Part shown: positions 44,746 to 54,534 of the stretch, in pieces
Layout of the letters: every line of letters starts with the position of its first letter
Numbering within the stretch: position 1 is the first letter of the stretch
Source of the DNA: Micromonospora sp. U21
GTDB taxonomy: Bacteria; Actinomycetota; Actinomycetes; Mycobacteriales; Micromonosporaceae
Direction of reading: 5' to 3'
DNA: 64,000 nt
Assembly: GCF_018070045.1 (NCBI RefSeq)
Contig: NZ_JAGPYK010000004.1
Coordinates: 124,001-188,000, forward strand
Translations under genes and position numbers: made by a program
Notes under the pieces: generated by a model
Databases searched by the model: none
Told to the model about the DNA's origin: nothing
The model's input: the letters and a program-made list of their open reading frames with translations, nothing else

Positions 44746-45392
44746 TGCTCTACGACTGCCGGTCGCCCGCCGATCGGGACCGCGGCATCGCTGCGGCCAT
44801 CGAGGCGGTCAAGAACGGCGAGCTGGTCGTCCTGCCGACGGACACCGTCTACGGCATCGGCGCGGACGCGTTCACTCCGTACGCGGTCAAGGCGCTGCTG
44901 GACGCGAAGGGCCGGGGCCGGCAGATGCCGCCACCGGTGCTGATCGGCTCGCGGCACACCCTGGACGGGTTGGTCTTCTCGCTGCCCAGCGCCGCGCGGG
45001 ACCTGGTGGAGGCGTTTTGGCCGGGTGCGTTGACGATCGTGGTCGAGCACTCGCCGAGCCTCCAGTGGGACCTCGGCGACAAGACGGGCACGGTGGCGGT
45101 GCGGATGCCGCTGCACCCGGTGGCGCTGGAGGTGCTGCGGGAGACCGGCCCGATGGCGGTCTCCTCGGCCAACAAGACCGGCCAGCCGGCCGCGGTCACC
45201 GCGGAGGAGGCGCGCGACCAGCTCAGCTACTCGGTGCGGGCGTACCTGGAGGCCGGGCCCTGTCCGGATCCGGTGCCCAGCACGATCGTGGACCTGACCG
45301 GCGAGGTGCCGCAGCTGCTGCGGGCCGGCGCGATTCCGCTGGAGAAGCTGCGCGACGTGGTGCCGGATCTCGTCGACGGCCGGGGGGTCTGA
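44745..45392 (+). CDS. tsaC: L-threonylcarbamoyladenylate synthase (Sua5/YrdC family)
   Basis: A 215-residue enzyme that makes threonylcarbamoyl-AMP from threonine, bicarbonate and ATP, the first step of t6A37 formation on ANN-reading tRNAs. The YrdC fold shows NGELVVLPTDTVYGIGADAF, KGRGRQMPPPVLIG, FWPGALTIVVEHS, MAVSSANKTGQPA and STIVDLTG. ATG 44745 overlaps the prmC stop (TGATG); a GTG one codon earlier is also possible. It directly abuts the phosphatase gene, so prmC-tsaC-phosphatase form one operon. Confidence 0.95.
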   Translation: MLYDCRSPADRDRGIAAAIEAVKNGELVVLPTDTVYGIGADAFTPYAVKALLDAKGRGRQMPPPVLIGSRHTLDGLVFSLPSAARDLVEAFWPGALTIVVEHSPSLQWDLGDKTGTVAVRMPLHPVALEVLRETGPMAVSSANKTGQPAAVTAEEARDQLSYSVRAYLEAGPCPDPVPSTIVDLTGEVPQLLRAGAIPLEKLRDVVPDLVDGRGV

Positions 45393-46004
45393 GTGCCCCC
45401 GTTCACCGTGCTGCACGTCTGTATGGGCAACATCTGCCGCTCGCCGATGGCGGAGCGGCTGCTCGCCCTTGCCGTGCGGGAGCGGTTGGCCCGGCGTGAG
45501 CAGGACCCGGCCCGGGCCGAGGAGCTGCTGCACAGCCACAGCGCCGGCACGGGCGGCTGGCACGCCGGCGAGGAGATGAACCCGCCGGCGGCCCGCCAGG
45601 TCACCGGCCGGGGCGGGGGCGTGGAGGGGTTCGCCGCGCGCAAGCTGCGGTCGGAGCACATCGACGCCGCCGACCTGGTCCTGACCGCGACCGCGGATCA
45701 GCAGGAGTACGTGGTTGCGCTGCGTCCGGACGCGGCGGCCCGCACCTTCGTGCTGGGTGAGTTCGGCCGTCTGCTGGCCGCGGTGGACGCCGCCGCGCTG
45801 CCGAGGGCCGAGGCGACCCCGGAGGCGGTGTACGCCCGGGGCGTGGCCCTGGTGGCGGCGGCGCACGACGCCCGGCTGGGCGCCTCGCTGCTGCCGACCG
45901 ACGACCTCGATGACCCGTGGGGTCGCGGCGACCAGTGCTTCAGCCGGGTCGCGGACGAGATCGAGGAGACGGTCCACCCGCTGGCCGCCGCGCTGCTTCC
46001 CTGA
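45393..46004 (+). CDS. Low-molecular-weight protein tyrosine phosphatase family protein
   Basis: A 203-residue protein. The P-loop C(X)5R is in VLHVCMGNICRSPMAERLL (Cys10, Arg16). The rest includes HSAGTGGWHAGEEMNPPAAR and DLVLTATADQQEYV, and DDLDDPWGRGDQCF where the family's general-acid Asp lies. At 203 residues it is longer than the usual 150-160, with an inserted segment around 25-45. The GTG start follows the tsaC stop with no gap, so it is tightly coupled. Its target is unknown. Confidence 0.93.
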   Translation: MPPFTVLHVCMGNICRSPMAERLLALAVRERLARREQDPARAEELLHSHSAGTGGWHAGEEMNPPAARQVTGRGGGVEGFAARKLRSEHIDAADLVLTATADQQEYVVALRPDAAARTFVLGEFGRLLAAVDAAALPRAEATPEAVYARGVALVAAAHDARLGASLLPTDDLDDPWGRGDQCFSRVADEIEETVHPLAAALLP

Positions 46005-46110
46005 GCGGCGTGCGAATTTCCTCCGGGTTTGGGCAAAACCCGGGGCGAAAGGGGCCTTCCGGGTCATTCTGAACGGGTCCTAGCGTGACCGGCTCCTGCG
46101 GGGAGAGCTG

Positions 46111-48225
46111 ATGATCCGGGCCCATTTCGACAAACTGCTGACCGTGGTGATCGCCGGTGTGCTGGCCGGGTTGGTGCTGGCGGCGGCCGCACTGCCGGTG
46201 GCCCTGGTCTTCGGGATCGGCTTCAGCGCCCTGTCCACGCCCTACTCGGAGCTGCCGAACACGCTGCGCACGCCGCCCACCGCCCAGCGCTCCAACCTCT
46301 ACGCCAACGACGGCACCACCCTGATCACCTCCTTCTACCAGGAGGACCGGGTGGACGTGCCGCTGCACGAGGTCGCGTCCGTGATGCGTCAGGCCATCGT
46401 GGCCGCCGAGGACGTCCGGTTCTTTCAGCACAGCGGGGTGGACCTGCGGGGTGTGGTGCGCGCGTTCACCGTGAACAAGCGCGACGGCCGGACCCGGCAG
46501 GGCGCCTCCACGCTGACCATGCAGTACGTCCGCAACGTGCTCAGCAGCGATCCCCGGCTGACCGAGAGCCAGCGCAGGTCGGCCACCGAGGTCACCACCG
46601 CCCGCAAGATCCAGGAAATGCGGTACGCGTTGGCGCTGGAGCGGGAGCTGAGCAAGGACGAGATTCTCACCCGCTACCTCAACATCGCCTATTTCGGCGC
46701 CGGGGCGTACGGCATCGCGGCGGCCAGCAAGCGCTACTTCTCCCGGTCCCCGGCCGAGCTGACCCTCGCGCAGGCCGCGCTGCTGGCCGGGCTGGTCCGG
46801 TCACCGGACAGCGACGACCCGATCAACGGCGACGCCGACAGCGCGCTGCACCGGCGGGCGTACGTGCTGGAGCAGCTGGTGGAGTCGAGCCAGGTGTCGG
46901 CGGACGCGGCGGCGGCGGCGCGGGCCGAGCCGTTGGACCTGCGGCCCAGCGAGACCCCGAACGACTGCACGGCCGTGCCGGACGGGCACAACGACTGGGG
47001 ATTCTTCTGCGACTGGTTCACCCGGTGGTGGAGCAGCCAGCCGGCGTTCGGGTCGACCGCCGACGAGCGGCAGCGCACGCTGCGCCGGGGCGGGTTCTCC
47101 ATCGTCTCCTCGCTCGACCCGGCGGTGCAGCGGGCCACCACCGAGCAGGTGCTGCGGATCTACAAGCCGACCGAGGCCCGGGCGGTGCCGACCGCGGTGG
47201 TGCAGCCCGGAACCGGTCGGGTGCTGGCGATGGCGGTGAACCGCAGCTACAGCGTGGCGGACAACCCGGCCGGGCAGAAGAACCATCCGAACACGGTGAA
47301 TCAGCTGATCGCCGGCGGCGGGGCGATCGAGGGGTACCAGGGCGGGTCGACGTTCAAGCTCTTCACCATGCTGGCCGCGCTGGAGTCCGGCATGCCGCTG
47401 TCGACCGACTTCACCGCGCCGACACGGCTGCTCACGAAGTTCCCGGTGACCGGGGAGGCGAGCTGTGACGGCCACTGGTGCCCGGCGAACGCGAGCCCGT
47501 CGTCGATGGACGGCCCGCGCACCATGTGGACCGCGTTCGGACGCTCGGTGAACACCTACTTCGCCTGGCTCACCGAGCGGGTCGGCGCCGACCGGGTGGT
47601 GGAGATGGCCGAGCGGCTCGGCATCGTGCTGCGCGCCGACTCCGACGCGCGGCTGGCCCGGTACGGGGCGAAGAACTGGGGCCCGTTCACCCTGGGCGTG
47701 GCCGCGACGACCCCGCTCGACCTGGCCACGGCGTACGCCACGGTGGCGGCCGACGGGACCTGGTGCGCCCCGCTGCCGGTGGTCTCGATCACCGACTCGG
47801 CCGGCCACCCGGTCGACGCCGCCAAGCCGGACTGCCGGCAGGCCCTCGACACCGATGTGGCCCGGGCGGCCGCCGACGCGGCCCGCTGCCCGGTCGGCGA
47901 CCAGTCGATGTACGGGCGTTGCGACGGTGCCACCGCACCCGGTCTGCGGGGCAGGCTCGACCGCCCGGTCGCCGGCAAGACCGGCAGCTCGGAGCGGTAC
48001 GAGACGGAGACGGTGGTGGCGTTCACTCCGCAGCTCGCGGTGGCCTCGATGGCGGCGAACCCGGACGACCCACGCGACGCGGTGGGTCAGGCGGTGCAGG
48101 CCCGGATGGTGGAGGCGGTCGGCGAGGTGCTCGCCTTCGCCCTGCGCGACCAGCCGGTGCAGGACTTCGTCCCGCCGAGCGAGCGGGTCGCCTTCCAGGT
48201 CACCGGTGCCCGTGACGGCAACTGA
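46111..48225 (+). CDS. Class A penicillin-binding protein (bifunctional)
   Basis: A 704-residue membrane-anchored enzyme that polymerises and crosslinks peptidoglycan. One N-terminal helix (LLTVVIAGVLAGLVLAAAAL) precedes the GT51 transglycosylase with AIVAAEDVRFFQHSGVDLRG (catalytic Glu about 100), RQGASTLTMQYVRN and YLNIAYFGAGAYGI. The transpeptidase has YQGGSTFKLF (Ser413 and Lys416), FGRSVNTYF (SxN) and VAGKTGSSE (KTG at about 623). There is no PASTA or long C-terminal tail. A TAGCGT box at 46081-46086 and a hairpin at 46023-46043 lie upstream; GGGGAGAG precedes the ATG. Confidence 0.96.
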   Translation: MIRAHFDKLLTVVIAGVLAGLVLAAAALPVALVFGIGFSALSTPYSELPNTLRTPPTAQRSNLYANDGTTLITSFYQEDRVDVPLHEVASVMRQAIVAAEDVRFFQHSGVDLRGVVRAFTVNKRDGRTRQGASTLTMQYVRNVLSSDPRLTESQRRSATEVTTARKIQEMRYALALERELSKDEILTRYLNIAYFGAGAYGIAAASKRYFSRSPAELTLAQAALLAGLVRSPDSDDPINGDADSALHRRAYVLEQLVESSQVSADAAAAARAEPLDLRPSETPNDCTAVPDGHNDWGFFCDWFTRWWSSQPAFGSTADERQRTLRRGGFSIVSSLDPAVQRATTEQVLRIYKPTEARAVPTAVVQPGTGRVLAMAVNRSYSVADNPAGQKNHPNTVNQLIAGGGAIEGYQGGSTFKLFTMLAALESGMPLSTDFTAPTRLLTKFPVTGEASCDGHWCPANASPSSMDGPRTMWTAFGRSVNTYFAWLTERVGADRVVEMAERLGIVLRADSDARLARYGAKNWGPFTLGVAATTPLDLATAYATVAADGTWCAPLPVVSITDSAGHPVDAAKPDCRQALDTDVARAAADAARCPVGDQSMYGRCDGATAPGLRGRLDRPVAGKTGSSERYETETVVAFTPQLAVASMAANPDDPRDAVGQAVQARMVEAVGEVLAFALRDQPVQDFVPPSERVAFQVTGARDGN

Positions 48226-48264
48226 GCCTCCGCGCCGGGCGGCGTGCGCGTTGACCCGGCCTGG

Positions 48265-49752
48265 TCAGCCGGTGCGCGCGGCGGGGTGATCGGGGGCCTG
48301 CTCGGCGCCGCGGGCGATGTTGCGGGCCATCCCGCCGAAGACCACCGCGTGGAACGGGGCCACCGACCCCCAGTAGGCGTGCCCGGCCAGGCCGCGCGGC
48401 AGGAAGACCGCGCGTTGCTGGTAGCGGCTGCGGCCGTTGTCGGCGGGCAGCACCCGCATCTCCAGCCAGGCTCGGCCGGGCAGCCGCATCTCGGCGCGCA
48501 GCCGCAGCAGCTCGCCGGGGACGATCTCCTCCACCCGCCAGAAGTCCAGGGCCTCACCGACCTGGAGGCGGTGCGGGTCGCGCCGGCCCCGGCGCAGCCC
48601 GACCCCGCCGATCAGTCGGTCCAGCCAGCCGCGGATCGACCAGGCGAGCGGGAACGAGTACCAGCCGTGCTCGCCGCCGACACCCTCGATGACCCGCCAG
48701 AGGTCCGCCGGCGGCGCGTCCACCGTCCGCTCCCGCAAGTCGGTGTAGGCGGTGCCGCCGGACCAGTCGGGGTCGGTGGGCAGCGGCTCGGCCGGCGCGT
48801 CCGGGCCGCTCGCGGTCGACCAGCGGGTCACCACCTGGGCGTCGCGCACCTTGGCCAGCGCCAGCGCCACCGCCTCGTCGAAGCGGGTCAGCCCGCCCGG
48901 CGGGTCGGGTACGTACCGGGCGATGTCGTGTTCGTGCGCGATCGCCTCGTGGACCAGGCTCTCCACCAGCGGGCGGGCGATGGCGTTCGGCACCGGGGTG
49001 ACCAGGCCGACCCAGCGCGAGGAAAGCGACGGGGTGAGCGGGCGGACCGGCACGATGACGCGCCGACGCAGGCCGGCCACACGGGCGTAGCGCTGCATCA
49101 TGTCGCGGAAGCTGAGCACGTCCGGCCCGCCGATGTCGAAGCCGCGGCTGACCTCCGGCGGCAGCGCGGTGCAGCCGGCCAGGTAGCGCAGCACGTCGCG
49201 GACGGCGATCGGCTGGATCCGGTTGCGGACCCAGCGCGGAGTGACCATGACGGGCAGTCGCTCGGTCAGGTAGCGCAGCATCTCGAACGAGGCCGAGCCG
49301 GAGCCGATGATCACGGCGGCGCGGAGCACCGCCGTGGGCACGCCGCTGGCCAGCAGGATCCGGCCCACCTCGGCCCGGGACCGCAGGTGCGGGGAGGGGA
49401 CCTCCTCGTCGGCCGCCGGCTCCGGGCCGCCCAGGTAGACGATCCGGCGTACGCCGGCCGCCCGGGCCGCCGCCGCGAAGTTGGTCGCCGCGGCCCGGTC
49501 GGCCGCCTCGAAATCGGGCCGGCCCAGCGAGTGCACCAGGAAGTAGGCGACGTCCACGTCGGCGAACGCGGCGGGCAGCGTCTCCGGCCGGCTCAGGTCC
49601 CCCTGGACGATCTCCGCGGCCGACGCCCAGGGCACGTCGCGCAGCCGTACGGCCTTACGGGCCAGGCAGCGCACGGTGTGCCCGTCGCTGAGCAGCAGGG
49701 GGACCAGTCGCCCGCCGATGTATCCGGTGGCTCCGGTGACGAGGCATCTCAC
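48265..49752 (-). CDS. NAD(P)-binding SDR fused to DUF2867
   Basis: A 495-residue protein. Residues 1-300 are an atypical extended SDR ([70 protein letters not shown]). About 330-485 is a DUF2867 domain ([52 protein letters not shown]), a START-like hydrophobic-ligand fold. The fusion is widespread in actinobacteria but its substrate is unknown; lipid or quinone chemistry is a guess. GTG 49752 lies 35 bp from the divergent glyA start, so their promoters overlap. It is convergent with the PBP gene. Confidence 0.9.
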   Translation of the reverse strand: MRCLVTGATGYIGGRLVPLLLSDGHTVRCLARKAVRLRDVPWASAAEIVQGDLSRPETLPAAFADVDVAYFLVHSLGRPDFEAADRAAATNFAAAARAAGVRRIVYLGGPEPAADEEVPSPHLRSRAEVGRILLASGVPTAVLRAAVIIGSGSASFEMLRYLTERLPVMVTPRWVRNRIQPIAVRDVLRYLAGCTALPPEVSRGFDIGGPDVLSFRDMMQRYARVAGLRRRVIVPVRPLTPSLSSRWVGLVTPVPNAIARPLVESLVHEAIAHEHDIARYVPDPPGGLTRFDEAVALALAKVRDAQVVTRWSTASGPDAPAEPLPTDPDWSGGTAYTDLRERTVDAPPADLWRVIEGVGGEHGWYSFPLAWSIRGWLDRLIGGVGLRRGRRDPHRLQVGEALDFWRVEEIVPGELLRLRAEMRLPGRAWLEMRVLPADNGRSRYQQRAVFLPRGLAGHAYWGSVAPFHAVVFGGMARNIARGAEQAPDHPAARTG

Positions 49753-49773
49753 GGCTTCCAGTGTGCGGCCCCC

Positions 49774-49779
49774 TAGACT
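49774..49779 (+). promoter_or_regulatory. -10 box for a near-leaderless glyA transcript
   Basis: TAGACT ends 8 nt before the glyA GTG at 49788, predicting a transcript start 0-2 nt upstream of the start codon. No ribosome-binding site is present. Confidence 0.5.
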
Positions 49780-49787
49780 CGTTCGCT

Positions 49788-51077
49788 GTGGACACCGAGA
49801 CGAGCACCTTCTGGGGGCCGGATTTCGCGCAGCTCAGGGCCACCGACCCGGAGATCGCCGGGGTGGTCCTCGGCGAGCTGGACCGGTTGCGCGGCGGCCT
49901 TCAGCTGATCGCCAGCGAGAACCTGACCTCGCCGGCGGTGCTGGCCGCGCTCGGTTCGACGCTGACGAACAAGTACGCCGAGGGCTACCCGGGCCGGCGC
50001 TACTACGGCGGCTGCGCCGAGGTGGACCGGGCCGAGGAGATCGGCATCGCCCGGGCGAAGGAGCTCTTCGCCGCCGAGCACGCCAACCTTCAGCCGCACT
50101 CCGGCGCCAGCGCCAACCTGGCCGCGTACGCCGCGCTGGTGCAGCCGGGGGACACGGTGCTGGCGATGGACCTGCCGCACGGCGGGCACCTGACCCACGG
50201 CAGTCGGGTGAACTTCTCCGGCAAGTGGTTCGCCACGGTCGGGTACACCGTCCGGCCGGACACCGAGCTGATCGACTACGACGAGGTGCGGGATCTGGCC
50301 CGGGCGCACCGGCCCAAGATGATCATCTGCGGCGCCACCGCGTACCCCCGGCTGATCGACTTCGCCCGGTTCCGGGAGATCGCCGACGAGGTCGGCGCGT
50401 ACCTGATGGTGGACGCCGCGCACTTCATCGGCCTGGTGGCCGGCCGGGCGATCCCGTCCCCGGTGCCGTACGCCGATGTCGTCTGCGCCACCACCCACAA
50501 GGTGCTGCGCGGCCCCCGCGGCGGCATGATCCTCTGCCGGGAGTCGCTGGCCCAGCGGATCGACAAGGCGGTCTTCCCGTTCACCCAGGGCGGCCCGCTG
50601 ATGCACGCGGTCGCGGCCAAGGCGGTCGCGCTGCGCGAGGCCGCCCAGCCCGAATTCCAGACCTACGCCAGTCAGGTGATCAGCAACGCCCAGGCGCTCG
50701 CCGCCGGGCTGGCCGACGAGGGGATGCGCCCGGTGTCCGGAGGCACCGACACCCACCTCACCCTGATCGACCTGCGGGAGCTGGGCGTGACCGGCGCCGA
50801 GGCCGAGGGCCGCTGTGACGCGGCGTCGATCACCCTCAACAAGAACGCGATCCCGTACGACCCGCAGCCGCCGAGGGTGGCCTCCGGCATCCGGGTGGGC
50901 ACGCCCAGCGTCACCACCCAGGGCATGCGGGAGGGGGAGCTGCGGCAGGTGGCCGCCCTGATCGCGCGGGCGGTACGCGCCGATCCCGGTGCCCCGGGCG
51001 GCGCCGACGAGCTGACCCGGATCGGTGCCGAGGTGGCCGAGCTGGTCGCGGTGTTCCCGGCGTACCCCCGTGGCTGA
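49788..51077 (+). CDS. glyA: Serine hydroxymethyltransferase
   Basis: A 429-residue PLP enzyme that interconverts serine and glycine with tetrahydrofolate. Motifs include [40 protein letters not shown] and the PLP lysine in [19 protein letters not shown] (Lys238). The start is GTG 49788 ([13 protein letters not shown]); there is no upstream ribosome-binding site. Its stop overlaps the GTG of the AtpI-like gene by 8 nt, so glyA leads into the ATP synthase cluster. Confidence 0.97.
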   Translation: MDTETSTFWGPDFAQLRATDPEIAGVVLGELDRLRGGLQLIASENLTSPAVLAALGSTLTNKYAEGYPGRRYYGGCAEVDRAEEIGIARAKELFAAEHANLQPHSGASANLAAYAALVQPGDTVLAMDLPHGGHLTHGSRVNFSGKWFATVGYTVRPDTELIDYDEVRDLARAHRPKMIICGATAYPRLIDFARFREIADEVGAYLMVDAAHFIGLVAGRAIPSPVPYADVVCATTHKVLRGPRGGMILCRESLAQRIDKAVFPFTQGGPLMHAVAAKAVALREAAQPEFQTYASQVISNAQALAAGLADEGMRPVSGGTDTHLTLIDLRELGVTGAEAEGRCDAASITLNKNAIPYDPQPPRVASGIRVGTPSVTTQGMREGELRQVAALIARAVRADPGAPGGADELTRIGAEVAELVAVFPAYPRG

Positions 51078-51495
51078 CCCCGCGGCCGCCGAGACCGGCA
51101 CCGACCGGCGCTGGCGGCTGCGACACCTGCCGGTGCTGCTGGCCGCGTCGGTGGCGCTGGCCGCGGTCGCCGCGGTGGTCGGTGGCGCGACCGGTGGCGT
51201 GACGGCCGCGCTCGGCGCGGCGGTCGGGGTCGGGGTCACGGTGCTCAGCTACACCCTCACCACGGTGGTGCTGGCCTGGGCCGACCAGATCAACCCGCAG
51301 CTGCTGCTGCCCCTCGGGCTGGGCCTGTACGCGCTGAAGTTCACCCTGCTGGGTGTGGTGATGGTGGCGGTGGCGTCCACCGGCTGGCCCGGGTTGGTCC
51401 CGCTCTGCCTCGGCATCGTCGCCGGGGTGGCAGTGTGGACGGGAGTGCACATCTGGTGGCTGACCAGGGTGCACGCCCACCGGTCGCCCGCCTGA
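51070..51495 (+). CDS. AtpI-like membrane protein
   Basis: A 141-residue protein with four membrane helices ([80 protein letters not shown]). Position and topology match the small ATP synthase protein I that precedes atpB in streptomycetes, although sequence identity cannot be judged here. AtpI proteins help c-ring assembly. The GTG overlaps glyA by 8 nt. Confidence 0.75.
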   Translation: MADPAAAETGTDRRWRLRHLPVLLAASVALAAVAAVVGGATGGVTAALGAAVGVGVTVLSYTLTTVVLAWADQINPQLLLPLGLGLYALKFTLLGVVMVAVASTGWPGLVPLCLGIVAGVAVWTGVHIWWLTRVHAHRSPA

Positions 51496-51579
51496 CCTGG
51501 CGATCGGCCGATCGTCCCATCCATCGGACGCGCGGCAACCTGTCGGCCACCGGTCATTTTCCCAGGGGCGGAAGGGGAG

Positions 51580-51637
51580 TAGCGTGCCCACAGACGACGC
51601 GGCCCCCGAGATGCCCACACAACGACGGTTGTGCGGG
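51580..51637 (+). promoter_or_regulatory. Candidate atp operon promoter and leader hairpin
   Basis: In the 189-bp gap before the AtpZ-like gene, TAGCGT at 51580-51585 is a possible -10. A hairpin at 51614-51637 (CACAAC with GTTGTG, flanked by CCC/GGG) would lie in its leader. No good -35 is seen. Confidence 0.35.
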
Positions 51638-51684
51638 GGGTGAGGCACAGCCTCGTCCTCCCGGCTGATATCGTTCGCCCCGTC

Positions 51685-51921
51685 ATGGCTGGTGACCAAA
51701 CCCCCCGTCCCGCCGGTGAACCGGACGACATTCCGTCCGGCGCCGGTCAGGGCTGGACCGCGCTCAGCTACCTCATCGGAGGCATGCTCGTGTGGGGTTT
51801 CATCGGCTGGCTGGTTGACCAGTGGCTCGACACCGGCGGCGTCGCCACCGGGATCGGCGTCGTGCTCGGTATGGCCGGGGGGATCATCCTGGTCGTCCGC
51901 CGACTCGGCACGCCTACTTAG
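51685..51921 (+). CDS. AtpZ/AtpI family protein
   Basis: A 78-residue protein with two membrane helices: LSYLIGGMLVWGFIGWLVDQ and GIGVVLGMAGGIILVVRRLG. The hairpin topology with a charged WLVDQWLDTGG loop matches the AtpZ/F0F1-ATPase-subunit family, linked to Mg2+ or Ca2+ supply and c-ring assembly. It lies 11 bp before atpB. The frame is open from 51631 but ATG 51685 gives the family N-terminus. Confidence 0.85.
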   Translation: MAGDQTPRPAGEPDDIPSGAGQGWTALSYLIGGMLVWGFIGWLVDQWLDTGGVATGIGVVLGMAGGIILVVRRLGTPT

Positions 51922-51932
51922 GAAGGGACGCG

Positions 51933-52730
51933 GTGTTCGGACAGGCGAACGTTCTGGCAGCTGGCCAGGCGGCATTCCCACCCACTGTGGAGGACTTCTA
52001 CCTGCCCAGCATCCTGCCCTGGGGTGCGCACGAGTCATACTGGTTCACCAAGATCACGGCGATGGTCTGGATCGCGGTCGGCGTTCTGATCATCTTCTTC
52101 CTGGCGAGCTACCGGAACCCGCAGCTGGTGCCGACGAAGAAGCAGTGGTTCGCCGAGTCGATCTACGGCTTCGTGCGGAACAACATCGCCGTCGACATGA
52201 TCGGGCACGCGGGCGTGCGGTTCGCGCCGTACTTCACGACGCTGTTCTGCTTCGTGCTGCTGACGAACTCGTTCGCGATCATCCCGTTCTTCCAGATCTC
52301 GCCGAACTCGCACATCGCCTTCCCGGCGGTCCTCGCGATCATCAGCTACGTGCTGTTCAACTACATCGGCATCAAGCAGCACGGCTTCGTGAAGTACTTC
52401 AAGAACTCGCTGATCCCGCCGGCGCCGTGGTACATCCTGCCGCTGCTGATCCCGATCGAGCTCTTCTCGACCTTCATCGTCCGGCCGTTCTCGCTCGCGG
52501 TACGTCTCTTCGCGAACATGTTCGCCGGCCACATGCTTCTGCTGGTCTTCACGCTCGGCGGCTTCGCGATGCTGAGCGCCAACGCCTGGCTGGCGCCGGT
52601 CTCGGTGCTCTCCTGGGTGATGACCATCGCGCTCACCTTCCTCGAGTTCCTGGTGATCGTCCTGCAGGCCTACGTCTTCACCGTCCTCACCGCCAGCTAC
52701 GTGCAGGGCGCGCTCGCCGAAGAGCACTGA
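51933..52730 (+). CDS. atpB: ATP synthase Fo subunit a
   Basis: A 265-residue membrane subunit forming the proton half-channels. The essential Arg is in LAVRLFANMFAGHMLLLV (about Arg191), and the C-terminal helices end LEFLVIVLQAYVFTVLTASY. GTG 51933 follows GGAAGGGA; the protein begins VFGQANVLAAGQAAF. Confidence 0.98.
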   Translation: MFGQANVLAAGQAAFPPTVEDFYLPSILPWGAHESYWFTKITAMVWIAVGVLIIFFLASYRNPQLVPTKKQWFAESIYGFVRNNIAVDMIGHAGVRFAPYFTTLFCFVLLTNSFAIIPFFQISPNSHIAFPAVLAIISYVLFNYIGIKQHGFVKYFKNSLIPPAPWYILPLLIPIELFSTFIVRPFSLAVRLFANMFAGHMLLLVFTLGGFAMLSANAWLAPVSVLSWVMTIALTFLEFLVIVLQAYVFTVLTASYVQGALAEEH

Positions 52731-52778
52731 TCCACCGCACCAACCGTTGTCGTCCCGCGTGAGAGTCACGCGTGATAA

Positions 52779-53030
<252 letters not shown>

Positions 53031-53056
53031 TCCCGCCCTTAGACCGGGAGGTAACC

Positions 53057-53596
53057 ATGTACTTCCTCGCCGCTGAGGGTGGTGAGTCGACCCACAACCC
53101 GATCATCCCGCTCTGGCAGGAGATCGTGGTCGGTTCGGTCGCCTTCGCCGTGCTCTGCTTCGTGCTGATGAAGTTCGTCTTCCCCCGCATGGAGCAGACG
53201 TTCCAGGCTCGGGTCGACGCGATCGAGGGCGGCATCAAGCGCGCCGAGGCCGCTCAGGCCGAGGCGAACCAGCTGCTCGAGCAGTACCGTGCCCAGCTCG
53301 CCGAGGCCCGCACCGACGCCGCGAAGATCCGCGACGACGCCCGGGCCGACGCGGAGGGGATCCGGCAGGACGTCCTCGCCAAGGCGCGGGAAGAGTCCGA
53401 CCGGATCATCGCGGCCGGCAAGGACCAGCTCGCCGCCGAGCGGGCCACCATCGTGCGCGAGCTGCGTACCGAGGTCGGCACGATCGCGGTGGACCTGGCC
53501 AGCAAGATCGTCGGTGAGTCGCTGGCCGACGAGGCGCGGCGCAAGGGCACCGTCGACCGGTTCCTGAGCGGTCTCGAGAGCACGGGGGCCCGCTGA
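53057..53596 (+). CDS. atpF: ATP synthase Fo subunit b
   Basis: A 179-residue peripheral-stalk subunit: one N-terminal membrane helix (IVVGSVAFAVLCFVLMKFVF, about residues 20-39), then a long coiled coil rich in Ala, Glu and Arg (FQARVDAIEGGIKRAEAAQA to RATIVRELRTEVGTIAVDLA). GGGAGG precedes the ATG. The stop overlaps atpH by one base (TGATG). Confidence 0.97.
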   Translation: MYFLAAEGGESTHNPIIPLWQEIVVGSVAFAVLCFVLMKFVFPRMEQTFQARVDAIEGGIKRAEAAQAEANQLLEQYRAQLAEARTDAAKIRDDARADAEGIRQDVLAKAREESDRIIAAGKDQLAAERATIVRELRTEVGTIAVDLASKIVGESLADEARRKGTVDRFLSGLESTGAR

Positions 53597-54417
53597 TGCA
53601 GGCCGCCAGCCGGGAGTCGTACAAGATCGCGGCCGAGCGCCTCGACGCGTACGTCCGCGGCACGGAGCCGTCGGCGGTGACCTCCACCGCCGACGCCATC
53701 CTCGCCGTCGCGGCCCTGCTGCGGCGCGAGCCGCGGCTGCGCCGTGCCCTGTCCGAGCCGGCCCGTTCCGGCGAGGACCGCGGCGCTCTGCTCGGCGACA
53801 TGCTGGGTGGCCGGATCGGCTCCGACGCGCTCGACCTGCTCGTGACGCTGGTCTCCGGCCGTTGGTCGGCACCGTCGGAGTTGCTCGACGGCGCCGAGCG
53901 GCTGGGCGTGGAGGCGCTGCTTGCCAGCGCCGACAAGGCCGGCGAGCTGGGCGAGGTCGAGGACGAGCTGTTCCGCTTCGGCCAGGTCGTGGCGGGCCAG
54001 TCGGCGCTGAGCAACACGCTGGCTGACCCGGTCGCGCCGGTCGAGCAGCGGGCCACCCTGGCCCGTGAGCTGCTCGCCGACAAGGCCCGCCCGGTCACCG
54101 TCCGCCTCGTCGAGGTGGCGCTCGGCGGGTTCGGGGGGCGTTCCTTCATCGGGGCGCTCACCCGGCTGGTGGAACTCGCCGCCGAGCGACGTGACCGGCA
54201 GGTGGCGTACGTGACCGTCGCGGCCCCGTTGAGTGACGAGGACGAGCGTCGGCTGGGCGCGAGCCTCACCGCGATATACGGTCGAGAGGTCTCCGTCAAG
54301 CAGACGGTCGACCCCAACGTCCTGGGTGGCGTGAGCGTGCGGGTCGGCTCCGACCTGTACGACGGCACCATCCTGCGCCGCCTCAACGAGACCCGCAACG
54401 CGCTCGCGAAGCGCTGA
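53596..54417 (+). CDS. atpH: ATP synthase F1 subunit delta
   Basis: A 273-residue stalk protein linking F1 to subunit b. The C-terminal half carries the OSCP signature YVTVAAPLSDEDERRLGASL and VDPNVLGGVSVRVGSDLYDG. It is about 90 residues longer than E. coli delta, as usual in actinobacteria. It overlaps atpF by one base; a 117-bp spacer with repeats follows before atpA. Confidence 0.97.
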   Translation: MQAASRESYKIAAERLDAYVRGTEPSAVTSTADAILAVAALLRREPRLRRALSEPARSGEDRGALLGDMLGGRIGSDALDLLVTLVSGRWSAPSELLDGAERLGVEALLASADKAGELGEVEDELFRFGQVVAGQSALSNTLADPVAPVEQRATLARELLADKARPVTVRLVEVALGGFGGRSFIGALTRLVELAAERRDRQVAYVTVAAPLSDEDERRLGASLTAIYGREVSVKQTVDPNVLGGVSVRVGSDLYDGTILRRLNETRNALAKR

Positions 54418-54460
54418 GCGGCTCCGCCGCCCAGCGTTGGGGCGGCTCCGCCGCCCAGCG
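54418..54460 (+). repeat. 19-bp direct repeat in the atpH-atpA spacer
   Basis: GCGGCTCCGCCGCCCAGCG occurs at 54418-54436 and exactly again at 54442-54460. Each copy contains GGCGG-CTCCG-CCGCC and can fold into a hairpin. The first copy includes the last base of the atpH stop triplet region. Confidence 0.85.
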
Positions 54461-54534
54461 CCCGGAATGACAGACGCCATTCGGACCGGTCGGTACTAGG
54501 TATCCCGGGCCCCTGAATTTTAAGGAAGCAGAGG

